64,000 bases of DNA from Paraoerskovia marina DSM 21750 (GTDB lineage: Bacteria; Actinomycetota; Actinomycetes; Actinomycetales; Cellulomonadaceae). Below, one piece after another: positions 40,598 through 48,560 of this stretch (the stretch's first letter is position 1; each line of letters opens with the position of its first letter). The notes beneath the pieces are model-generated. The model worked only from the letters and a program-made list of their open reading frames with translations, did not search any database and was not told where the DNA came from. Both the position numbers and the translations under genes were made by a program. The stretch lies in the NCBI RefSeq assembly GCF_000701465.1, contig NZ_JNIY01000004.1, positions 558,001 through 622,000 of the forward strand. Direction: 5' to 3'.

Positions 40598-41575
40598 GTG
40601 ACCAACCGCACCGTTCTCGTCCTGCTCGACACCCCGGCCACGGCGCTGCGCTCGCCGGCCCTGGAGATCCTCACCCTCGCGCGGTCGCTCGGCCGGGTCG
40701 AGGCCGTCGTCACCGAGTCTCCCTCGGTCCAGACGCTCGCCCAGCTCGGGAGCCACGGCGTCGAGCTCGTCCGCCAGGCGGAGCTGCCGTCCACGCTCGG
40801 TGAGTCTGCGCACCTGTCCACCACGGTCGCGCAGGTGCTCGCTGCCGCGGTCCGTGCCGCGGACGCCGACGCCGTGCTGCTCACCTCGAACTTCGTCACC
40901 AAGGAGATCGCGGCGCGCGTGGCGCACGACCTCGACGCCGGGCTGGTCGTCGACGCCGCCACGCTCGTCGAGGGGCCGGACGGGCGTCTCGTGGCGGGCA
41001 AGCGGGTCCTCGCCGGGTCGTGGGACACGGAGTGCGAGATCACGACGGACGTGTCCGTCGTGACCGTGCGCTCGAACGCCGTAGTGCCGGCGACCGTCGA
41101 CCAGCCGGTCGAGACCACCGTCGAGGGGTTCGCCGTCGACGTGGCGGCCGGCGCCGTCACGGTCGTCGAGCGGACCGTGGAGGAGATCGACGACGCCGGT
41201 CGTCCGGAGCTGGCCGAGGCAGGGTCCGTGGTCGTCGGCGGCCGCGGCACCGACGGGGACTTCGGTCCCGTCGAGGAGTTCGCGTCGAGCATCGGCGCTG
41301 CGGTCGGGGCCACCCGCGACGTCGTCTTCGAGGGGTGGTTCGACCAGTTCGTCGGACAGACCGGCGTGACCGTCACACCGCGCCTCTACGTCGGGGCCGG
41401 CGTGTCCGGCGCGCCGCACCACCGCGGGGGCATGCAGGCCTCGCAGGTCGTGGTGGCCGTCAACAACGACCCCGAGTGCCCGTTGTTCGAGATCGCCGAC
41501 TTCGCCGTCGTCGGCGACCTCGCGGACGTCCTGCCGCAGGCCGCCGCCGCGATCCGCGCGCACAAGGAGTCCTGA
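40598..41575 (+). CDS. etfA: Electron transfer flavoprotein, alpha subunit
   Basis: This 325-residue FAD-binding large subunit of ETF has the C-terminal FAD domain VVVGGRGTDGDFG, YVGAGVSGAPHHRGGMQASQ and VVAVNNDPECPLFEIADFAVVGD, all classic ETF-alpha motifs. The start is GTG. It forms the etfBA operon and ends at a bidirectional terminator. No ETF dehydrogenase or acyl-CoA dehydrogenase is in the window, so the electron donors are unknown. Confidence 0.95.
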   Translation: MTNRTVLVLLDTPATALRSPALEILTLARSLGRVEAVVTESPSVQTLAQLGSHGVELVRQAELPSTLGESAHLSTTVAQVLAAAVRAADADAVLLTSNFVTKEIAARVAHDLDAGLVVDAATLVEGPDGRLVAGKRVLAGSWDTECEITTDVSVVTVRSNAVVPATVDQPVETTVEGFAVDVAAGAVTVVERTVEEIDDAGRPELAEAGSVVVGGRGTDGDFGPVEEFASSIGAAVGATRDVVFEGWFDQFVGQTGVTVTPRLYVGAGVSGAPHHRGGMQASQVVVAVNNDPECPLFEIADFAVVGDLADVLPQAAAAIRAHKES

Positions 41576-41591
41576 CCCCGACCGGGGAACC

Positions 41592-41622
41592 CGGTGGCGG
41601 GCCATGACGCGGCCCGCCACCG
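41592..41622. terminator. Bidirectional terminator between etfA and the kinase-like gene
   Basis: CGGTGGCGGGCC (41592-41603) and its exact complement (41611-41622) form a 12-base-pair stem with an ATGACGC loop. It lies between convergent stops at 41575 and 41628. Confidence 0.85.
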
Positions 41623-41627
41623 ACCGG

Positions 41628-42743
41628 TCAGTCGATGAGCTGTTCGAGCCAGGAGAGCGCGGCCACGGCCTGAGCCCGCTGGAACTCGCGCAGGTGCGGG
41701 ATCGATACGGGCGCCGGCTGCAGCGCCGAGTGCAGGAAGTAACCCGTGATCCCGGCCACGACCGAGCGCAGGTCCCGCTCGTGGACCGTGCCGCCGAGGG
41801 GATGCGCCTCGAAGACGCGCGCGAGCTCGTGCCCCATCATCTCGCGCTCGCGGGCGCTCGAGCGGATGTCGACGCCCTTGAGCTCTGCCGCCACGCCCTG
41901 CATGCCCACGCTCGGCAGGAACAGCGCGAGGTCCAGCCACGCCGCCCCGCGCGACGCGTACGGCCAGTCGAGCAGCTGGACACCGGCGTCCGCGACCACG
42001 ATGTTGTCGGCGCGCAGGTCGCCGTGGACGATCGACTCGCCCTCGCACGCGATCAGCACGCCCTTCTCCAGCTCGGCCAGCTCGTCGAGCCGCTCGGGGA
42101 CCCAGGAGCCGAACACGGAGAGGCCGGGGTTCGGCTCGGCGACGAGCTGTGCCCAGCCGGTGCACTGTGCCGCCAGGTCGGGCCCGGTGGGTCGGAGTCC
42201 GAGGTCGCGCGCTCCCGGCACGCGGGCGAGGTCGTCGATGGCGGCGAGCACGCGGGCGAGCGCGTACCGGGACCACGGCGTGATCGGGTGGCGCCCCTCG
42301 GCCACCTCGAACGCCAGGACGACCCACTCGTCGTCCAGGGCCCACAGGAACCGGGGTGAGGGGACCTCGTCGGGGATCCGCACGGCTGTCTCGCCCTCGG
42401 CGCGGTGGAGGTCCGCCGTATAGGGCTCCGTGGCCTCCGAGGCGGCCTTGACGAACACGCGCCGGCCGTCGGCGAGCGTCAGCACCGAGGCCAGACCCGG
42501 ACTGAACCCGGTGGTCGACGACGCCTCGTCGACGACGGGGGAGCCGTTCATCGCGTCGATCTCGTCCCGCAGCTCCGAGGGAAGGTCGAGCCACTTGATG
42601 CGGTTCGCGCCGCTCTGCGGCGGTCCTACCGCCGCGTGGAGGTCCGCAGGTCCGGCGGGCGAGGTGGTGTGCGGGTCGGGAACGGCCGCACCAGGGGGCG
42701 AGACGAACGGGATCGGGGTCGTCGTCGGGACAGCGTCGGTCAT
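41628..42743 (-). CDS. Aminoglycoside-phosphotransferase-fold protein
   Basis: This 371-residue protein has the APH/choline-kinase fold: the catalytic loop [12 protein letters not shown], the metal-binding aspartate in [10 protein letters not shown], and the N-lobe with a nucleotide-binding region ([22 protein letters not shown]). Proteins of this type in actinobacteria are usually of unknown substrate; antibiotic resistance should not be assumed. The first about 45 residues are Pro/Thr-rich and may be disordered, so a later start is possible. It is divergent from iscS across about 110 bases. Confidence 0.8.
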   Translation of the reverse strand: MTDAVPTTTPIPFVSPPGAAVPDPHTTSPAGPADLHAAVGPPQSGANRIKWLDLPSELRDEIDAMNGSPVVDEASSTTGFSPGLASVLTLADGRRVFVKAASEATEPYTADLHRAEGETAVRIPDEVPSPRFLWALDDEWVVLAFEVAEGRHPITPWSRYALARVLAAIDDLARVPGARDLGLRPTGPDLAAQCTGWAQLVAEPNPGLSVFGSWVPERLDELAELEKGVLIACEGESIVHGDLRADNIVVADAGVQLLDWPYASRGAAWLDLALFLPSVGMQGVAAELKGVDIRSSAREREMMGHELARVFEAHPLGGTVHERDLRSVVAGITGYFLHSALQPAPVSIPHLREFQRAQAVAALSWLEQLID

Positions 42744-42841
42744 CGGGGCCGGTTCTCGAGTAGATGGTCACGGGCGGCAAGCTGCTCCGGTCAACCTACT
42801 GCCGGAGGACGGTGTGCGCGAGGAGGATTGCGGGCGGTTCG

Positions 42842-42847
42842 TAGACT
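42842..42847 (+). promoter_or_regulatory. Candidate -10 of the iscS-mnmA operon
   Basis: TAGACT lies 8 bases before the GTG at 42856, consistent with a leaderless transcript. Confidence 0.45.
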
Positions 42848-42855
42848 GGTCTGTC

Positions 42856-44073
42856 GTGGAACCTTCGACCTACCTCGATCACGCCGCGACGACCCCCATG
42901 TCGCCGGCGGCCGTCGACGTGTACACGCGGGCGCTCGCCCGGACGGGCAACGCGTCGTCGCTGCACACGTCGGGCCGCGACGCGCGGCGTGCCGTCGAGG
43001 AGTCGAGGGAGGCGATCGCCTCCGCCCTCGGCGCCCGGCCGAGCGACGTCGTCTTCACGGCGGGCGGGACGGAGGCCGACAACCTCGCGATCAAGGGCAC
43101 GTTCTGGGCACGGCGGAGCGCGGACCCGGCACGACGACGCATCCTCGTCTCCGCCGTGGAGCACCACGCCGTCCTGGATCCCGCGTTCTGGATGGCCGAG
43201 CACTCTGGTGCGGAGATCGTGCTCCTGCCGGTGGACGCCGACGGTCGCCTGGACGTCGAGGCCCTGCGCGCCGAGCTCGCCGCACACGCCGCGGAGATCG
43301 CCGTCGTCTCGGTGATGTGGGCGAACAACGAGGTCGGCACGCTGCAGCCCGTGGACGAGGTCGTGCAGGCGGCGAGGCCGTACGGGATCCCCGTGCACAC
43401 CGACGCCGTGCAGGCCGTCGGGCAGGTTCCCGTGGACTTCGGTACGAGCGGCGTGGACGCGATGACGGTGACCGCGCACAAGATCGGCGGTCCCGTGGGC
43501 GTCGGTGCCCTCCTCGCCTCGCGGCGGCTCGCACTCACCCCGGTCGTCCACGGCGGTGGCCAGGAGCGTGGCGTGCGGTCGGGCACCGTGGACACGGCCG
43601 CCGTCCAGGCCTTCGCGACCGCGGTGACCGAGGCGGTCGCCGACCAGGAGCACGAAGCCCGACGCCTGACCGCCCTGCGAGACCGGCTCGTCGCCGGCGT
43701 GCGGGCCGGTGTGCCGGACGCGACGCTGCGCGGTCCGGCTCTCGACTCGGGACTTCGACTGCCGGCGAACGCCCACTTCACGTTCCCGGGGTGCGAGGGG
43801 GACTCGTTGCTGTACCTGCTCGACTCCGCCGGGGTCGAGGCGTCGACGGGCTCCGCCTGCCAGGCGGGAGTCCCGCAGCCGTCGCACGTCCTCCTCGCGA
43901 CGGGCGTGCCCGAGGACGACGCGCGCGGGGCCTTGCGGTTCTCGCTCGGGGCCACCACGACCGACACAGATATCGACCGACTGCTGACCGTCCTGCCGGA
44001 CGTCGTCGACCGGGCCCGGGCCGCCGGCCTGACGAGCACTCGACGGACGGCGACCGGGGGAGGAGCCCGCTGA
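42856..44073 (+). CDS. iscS: Cysteine desulfurase
   Basis: This 405-residue PLP enzyme takes sulfur from cysteine as an enzyme-bound persulfide. It has [10 protein letters not shown] at the N-terminus, the PLP lysine K209 in VTAHKIGGP and the catalytic cysteine C335 in STGSACQAG. Directly followed by mnmA (one-base overlap), it probably supplies sulfur for tRNA 2-thiouridine, with possible roles in Fe-S assembly. The GTG at 42856 is used because the open frame upstream runs antisense through the kinase gene. Confidence 0.94.
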   Translation: MEPSTYLDHAATTPMSPAAVDVYTRALARTGNASSLHTSGRDARRAVEESREAIASALGARPSDVVFTAGGTEADNLAIKGTFWARRSADPARRRILVSAVEHHAVLDPAFWMAEHSGAEIVLLPVDADGRLDVEALRAELAAHAAEIAVVSVMWANNEVGTLQPVDEVVQAARPYGIPVHTDAVQAVGQVPVDFGTSGVDAMTVTAHKIGGPVGVGALLASRRLALTPVVHGGGQERGVRSGTVDTAAVQAFATAVTEAVADQEHEARRLTALRDRLVAGVRAGVPDATLRGPALDSGLRLPANAHFTFPGCEGDSLLYLLDSAGVEASTGSACQAGVPQPSHVLLATGVPEDDARGALRFSLGATTTDTDIDRLLTVLPDVVDRARAAGLTSTRRTATGGGAR

Positions 44074-45275
44074 TGCGAGTACTGGCTGCAATGTCCGGAG
44101 GGGTGGACTCCGCCGTCGCGGCGGCGCTCGCCGTCGAGGCGGGGCACGACGTCGTCGGCGTCCACATGGCGCTCTCGCGCAACCGCGACCAGTTCCGGAC
44201 GGGGTCGCGCGGGTGCTGCTCGATCGAGGACGCCGGTGACGCGCGGCGCGCGGCGGACGTGCTGGGGATCCCGTACTACGTGTGGGACCTGTCCGAGCGC
44301 TTCGAGGAGACGGTGATCGCGGACTTCGTCAGCGAGTACGAGGCGGGGCGGACCCCGAACCCGTGCGTGCGGTGCAACGAGCACATCAAGTTCGAGGCGT
44401 TGCTCGACAAGGCCACGGCGCTCGGGTTCGACGCTGTCGCGACGGGTCACTACGCGCAGGTCGTCCGACGCGAGGTCCCCGACCTGCGCACGGGCGCCGA
44501 GCCGGGCGCGGTGCGGACGGTGACCGAGCTGCACCGTTCGCCGAACGAGCAGAAGGACCAGTCGTACGTGCTCGCCGTGATGGGCAGCGACAGGCTGGAG
44601 CGATCGATGTTCCCGCTCGGCGGCTTCGCGTCCAAGGACGAGGTGCGTGCCGAGGCCGAGCGTCGCGGGCTGTCGGTCTCGAACAAGCCCGACTCGTACG
44701 ACATCTGCTTCGTCGCCGACGGCAACACCCAGGGGTTCCTGCGGGACCGTCTGGGGTCCCGTCCGGGGGAGATCGTCGACGCGGAGGGCACCGTGCTCGG
44801 TGAGCACGACGGCGCGTACTCGTACACGGTGGGCCAGCGCAAGGGGCTGGGGATCGACGCCCCGGCCGCCGACGGCCGGCCCCGGTACGTGCTCGACGTG
44901 AACACGACCACCAACCAGGTGGTCGTCGGTGCCGCGGAGCTGCTGAGCGTGGACACGATCGTCGGAGGAGAGGTCTCGTGGCTCGCGCCCGACGTGCTGG
45001 ACGACGCTGACGAGGACGGCTGGGTCGCCGTCGAGGCGCAGGTACGTGCTCACGGGGAGCCCGTGGCCGCGCGTGCGCGGATCACCGGGTCCGACGTGCT
45101 CGAGGACCCCGAGGCGCTGCCGGGCGCGGTGCTGACCGTCGAGCTCGTGGGCGCAACCCTGCGCGGTGTCGCGGCGGGGCAGTCGCTCGTCGTCTACCGC
45201 GGCACCCGCGTGCTCGGGCAGGCGACGGTGACCTCCTCCGCGCGCACGTCCGCGGGCCGGCGGGCCGCGTCGTGA
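44073..45275 (+). CDS. mnmA: tRNA-specific 2-thiouridylase
   Basis: This 400-residue enzyme makes 2-thiouridine at the wobble position of tRNA Lys/Glu/Gln using ATP and persulfide sulfur. It has the PP-loop [10 protein letters not shown], the catalytic cysteine pair C98 in [12 protein letters not shown] and C212 in [10 protein letters not shown], and [13 protein letters not shown]. It overlaps iscS by one base and the next gene by 4 bases, so the three genes are translationally coupled. Confidence 0.96.
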   Translation: MRVLAAMSGGVDSAVAAALAVEAGHDVVGVHMALSRNRDQFRTGSRGCCSIEDAGDARRAADVLGIPYYVWDLSERFEETVIADFVSEYEAGRTPNPCVRCNEHIKFEALLDKATALGFDAVATGHYAQVVRREVPDLRTGAEPGAVRTVTELHRSPNEQKDQSYVLAVMGSDRLERSMFPLGGFASKDEVRAEAERRGLSVSNKPDSYDICFVADGNTQGFLRDRLGSRPGEIVDAEGTVLGEHDGAYSYTVGQRKGLGIDAPAADGRPRYVLDVNTTTNQVVVGAAELLSVDTIVGGEVSWLAPDVLDDADEDGWVAVEAQVRAHGEPVAARARITGSDVLEDPEALPGAVLTVELVGATLRGVAAGQSLVVYRGTRVLGQATVTSSARTSAGRRAAS

Positions 45276-46297
45276 CGACCGTCGCGGCCCGGGGGCCGCG
45301 CCCCGGTCTCGAACCGCTCGAGGCGCACCTGGTGCTCTGGGGCGACCTCGCGGAGGTGCCCACGGGCGTCGACGCGGCTCCCGCGCTGGTACAGCTGCCG
45401 ACGCGAGGTCCCGGGTCGGACGCCGTCGGGCGCACCGGCGTGTTGCTCGAGGACCTCTCCGTCGAGATCGGCCCGCACGGGTGGAAGCTGGCCGACCGCC
45501 CGGGCGCCGACGAGCGGCATGCCCGCGCGCTGCTGCGGGACGACGTCGAGGCGCTGAGCATCGCGGCGTCCGGGTATGCCGGGTCGCTCGTCCTCTCGGC
45601 CCGTGGCCCGTGGACGCAGTCGGCGGAGCTGTACCTCGCACGGGGCGACCGTGTTCTCGGCGACCGGGGGGCGCGCGCGGACCTCGCCGGTTCCCTGGCC
45701 GTCGGGCTGGCCGACCACGTCGCCGACGTCAGACGACTGGTGCCGGGCGCGGACGTCGTCGTGCACCTGGACGAGCCGCTCCTGGCCCAGGTGGGCGCCG
45801 GGGTCCTCCCGACCTTCAGCGGGTACTCCCGGATCCGCGCCGTACCCGGCCCGGAGGTCGTGGAGGGCCTGCGCACGGTGGTCGACGCGGTCCATGCGGC
45901 GGGGGCACGCGTCGTCGTGCACGGTGGGGCCTCCTGGAGCGTGGTCGGGCCGATCGTCCTGGCCGGTGCCGACGCGCTCGGCCTGGACCTCGTGCCGGGC
46001 CGTTGGGACGAGCGGCTCTGGGAGCAGGTCGCGACCGCCGCCGAGCGTGGGGTGGCGCTGTGGGCGGCCCTGCCTCCCGCGCAGGTCTCCCAGTGCTCCG
46101 GGCCGGACGTCGTCGCGCTCGCCGACGCGGTGGCGGTGCCGTGGCGACGGGTCGGGCTCCCGGTCGTGGGGCTCGACGGCGTCACGCTCGTCGAGTCGGG
46201 CGACGAGGTCGCCCGCGGGTCCCTCGACCAGGCCCGTGCCGTCACTGGCAACCTCGGCCGGGCGGCGGCCGTCCTCGCGGAGCGCGCCTCGGCCTGA
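45272..46297 (+). CDS. UROD/MetE-like protein
   Basis: This 341-residue protein shows the barrel features of the cobalamin-independent methionine synthase/uroporphyrinogen decarboxylase superfamily ([30 protein letters not shown]). It is half the size of MetE. The first zinc-ligand motif of MetE (HxC) is H217-G-G219 here, although a late cysteine, C275 in SQCSGPD, remains. Methionine synthase activity is doubtful. Proteins of this type sit between mnmA and ligA in mycobacteria as well, so the linkage is conserved. The GTG overlaps the mnmA stop. Confidence 0.8.
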   Translation: MTTVAARGPRPGLEPLEAHLVLWGDLAEVPTGVDAAPALVQLPTRGPGSDAVGRTGVLLEDLSVEIGPHGWKLADRPGADERHARALLRDDVEALSIAASGYAGSLVLSARGPWTQSAELYLARGDRVLGDRGARADLAGSLAVGLADHVADVRRLVPGADVVVHLDEPLLAQVGAGVLPTFSGYSRIRAVPGPEVVEGLRTVVDAVHAAGARVVVHGGASWSVVGPIVLAGADALGLDLVPGRWDERLWEQVATAAERGVALWAALPPAQVSQCSGPDVVALADAVAVPWRRVGLPVVGLDGVTLVESGDEVARGSLDQARAVTGNLGRAAAVLAERASA

Positions 46298-46322
46298 GCC
46301 GGACGGTCGGTCGGGCAGACCT

Positions 46323-48404
46323 CTAGCCGTCCGTCGGGGCGAGGTGCTCCCACAGGTACTCGTACTGGACGGCGGCCATGAACGCGGCCTGACTGTTGTC
46401 GGCGGCGCCGCCGTGACCGCCCTCGACGTTCTCGTAGTAGGTGACGTCCTTGCCGGCGTCGAGCATCATCGCGGCCATCTTCCGTGCGTGCGCGGGGTGG
46501 ACGCGGTCGTCCTTCGTCGACGTCGTGAACAGGACCGGGGGGTAGGTCCGGTCCCGGTCGAACCGGTGGTAGGGCGAGAAGTCCTGCAGGAACTCCCAGT
46601 CCCCCGGGACGTCGGGGTCGCCGTACTCGGCGATCCAGGACGCGCCGGCGAGCAGGTGCGAGTACCGCTTCATGTCGAGCAGCGGGACGGCGATCGCGAG
46701 CGCGCCGAAGAGGTCGGGGTGGCGCGTGAGCATGTTGCCGACCAGGAGGCCGCCGTTGGACCCGCCCCGGGCGCCGAGGTGCGGTGCGCTCGTGATCCGA
46801 CGGGCTGCGAGGTCGCGCGCGACGGCCGCGAAGTCGTCGAACGCGCGGTGCCTGTTCTCGCGCAGCGCCGCCTGGTGCCAGCCCGGCCCGTACTCGCCGC
46901 CACCGCGGATGTTGGCGACGACGTGGACGCCGCCGCGCGAGAGCCAGGCCCGACCGACGGTCCCCGAGTACGCAGGCAGCTGGGAGATCTCGAAGCCGCC
47001 GTACCCGGAGAGGAGCGTGGGCGCGGTGCCGTCGAGCACGAGGTCTCTCGGACGGACGACGAAGTAGGGCACGCGGGTGCCGTCGTCCGACGTCGCGAAG
47101 TGCTGCTCGCTGAGGAGCCCGTCGGTCTCGAAGTAGGCGGGGCTCTGCTTGAGCGGTTCGGGAGCGGAGGCGCCGCCGGGTCCGACGGCGGCCGTCGCCA
47201 GGGTCGAGGGCGTGAGGAAGTCGGTGGTGAGGATCCAGACGTCGTCGCTCTCCTCGCGGTCCACCGCCCGGGCGGAGACCGTGCCGAGCGCGGGCAGGGC
47301 GTCGAACGGCGCCCGCGTCCACGGCGTGCCGGCGGCCGCGTCCGACGGGGGCGGGGTCAGGACCTCCAGGCGGTTCTTGACGTCGTCGAGCGTCGTGAGG
47401 ACGAGGTGGTGGCGCGTCCACGTCGCCCCGGCCAGCGATGTCGTCGGACCCGGGGTGAACAGGGCCGTCAGCTCGCGACCGCCGTCGAGGAAGGTCTCGA
47501 GGTCGACGCCGAGCAGCGACCCCGCCGGGAACGTCCTGCCGCCGACGGTCCAGTCGTCGCGCAGGTCGATCACCAGCCACTCGCGGTGGAAGCCGACCTC
47601 GGCCGACGGGGGGACGTCGATCATCGTCAGGTCGCCGTCGCGCAGCAGGTAGGTCTCCGACGTGTAGAACGTGCGTGCCCGGTGGACGACGTCCCGTTCG
47701 AAGCCGGGCGTGCGGGAGTGTCCGGCACCCACCGAGAGGTCGTCCTCGTCGCCGGCGTAGACGAGCTCGGCCTCGGCGAACGGCGTGCCGCGCGTCCAGC
47801 GCACGACGGTCCGGGGGTAGCCGGACGTCGTCGTCGTGCCCGGTCCGCGGTCGGTGGCCGCGAAGACGTGGTCCTCGTCGACCCAGCCCAACGACCCCTT
47901 GGCCTGCTCGCGGACGAACCCGCCCTCGTCGGTCGGGACGAACCGGAGGTCGACGAGGTCGAACTCACGGGTGACGTCGGCGTCGGACCCGCCGGGGGAG
48001 AGCGCGACCAGGGCGCGAGCGCAGTCGGGGCGCAGGATGCTCGCGCCGTGCCACACCCAGCTGGTGCCCTCCGCCTCGCTGAGCGCGTCGAGGTCGAGCA
48101 CGGTCTCCCAGTCGGGGTGTTCCGTGCGGTACGAGTCGAGCGTGGTGCGGCGCCACAGTCCACGGGGGTGGGCCGCGTCGCGCCAGAAGTTGTAGTAGAG
48201 GTCGCCGATCTTCGACACCCCGGGGATCTTGTCGTCCGAGTCGAGCACCTCACGGACGGCGCGCTCCGTCTCGCGGAACCGCGACGTCGAGGCGACGTCC
48301 GTCGTCGTGACCCGGTTGCGCGACGCGACCCAGTCGAGGGCCGCGGGCCCGTCCACCTCCTCGAGCCACGCGTAGGGGTCGGGGGACGAGGCGTCGAGGG
48401 GCAT
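46323..48404 (-). CDS. Prolyl oligopeptidase family (S9A) serine peptidase
   Basis: This 693-residue cytoplasmic enzyme has the N-terminal beta-propeller (DPYAWLEEVDGPAALDWV and repeats to about residue 420) and a C-terminal alpha/beta-hydrolase domain. The nucleophile is S549 in GGSNGGLL, with the aspartate in TSTKDDRVHP and the histidine in VEGGHGGAADN. It cleaves short peptides after proline or a related residue; the exact specificity is unknown. It is divergent from adhE, with TAGGGT 6 bases before its ATG. Confidence 0.93.
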   Translation of the reverse strand: MPLDASSPDPYAWLEEVDGPAALDWVASRNRVTTTDVASTSRFRETERAVREVLDSDDKIPGVSKIGDLYYNFWRDAAHPRGLWRRTTLDSYRTEHPDWETVLDLDALSEAEGTSWVWHGASILRPDCARALVALSPGGSDADVTREFDLVDLRFVPTDEGGFVREQAKGSLGWVDEDHVFAATDRGPGTTTTSGYPRTVVRWTRGTPFAEAELVYAGDEDDLSVGAGHSRTPGFERDVVHRARTFYTSETYLLRDGDLTMIDVPPSAEVGFHREWLVIDLRDDWTVGGRTFPAGSLLGVDLETFLDGGRELTALFTPGPTTSLAGATWTRHHLVLTTLDDVKNRLEVLTPPPSDAAAGTPWTRAPFDALPALGTVSARAVDREESDDVWILTTDFLTPSTLATAAVGPGGASAPEPLKQSPAYFETDGLLSEQHFATSDDGTRVPYFVVRPRDLVLDGTAPTLLSGYGGFEISQLPAYSGTVGRAWLSRGGVHVVANIRGGGEYGPGWHQAALRENRHRAFDDFAAVARDLAARRITSAPHLGARGGSNGGLLVGNMLTRHPDLFGALAIAVPLLDMKRYSHLLAGASWIAEYGDPDVPGDWEFLQDFSPYHRFDRDRTYPPVLFTTSTKDDRVHPAHARKMAAMMLDAGKDVTYYENVEGGHGGAADNSQAAFMAAVQYEYLWEHLAPTDG

Positions 48405-48410
48405 GGCACC

Positions 48411-48416
48411 ACCCTA
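48411..48416 (-). promoter_or_regulatory. Candidate -10 of the S9 peptidase gene
   Basis: TAGGGT on the minus strand lies 6 bases before the ATG (first base 48404), suggesting a leaderless transcript. Confidence 0.42.
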
Positions 48417-48470
48417 GGTGGGGCGATGTGATCGACGTGACAGCCCGGAAGGGTGCCATTCTCGTGTCGC

Positions 48471-48488
48471 TCGTGAAAGTATTCACAT
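48471..48488 (+). promoter_or_regulatory. Rex-type redox operator before adhE
   Basis: TCGTGAAAGTATTCACAT carries the Rex half-sites GTGAA and TTCAC with the standard 4-base spacer, as in the TGTGAACGCGTTCACA operators of Streptomyces. It lies 72 bases before the adhE ATG. Rex releases DNA at high NADH, so adhE would be induced under oxygen limitation. No rex gene is in the window. Confidence 0.8.
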
Positions 48489-48560
48489 AGCGAAGCGGCT
48501 GGCCCCACGAGCCGTTCGTCCGGACGGCGGGCCGCCGCCGCGTAGGAGGGGAACCGACAG

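Noticed and set aside
41628-42743. Antibiotic resistance kinase
   Set aside because: The APH fold is shared by many kinases; nothing in the sequence or neighbours supports a drug substrate.
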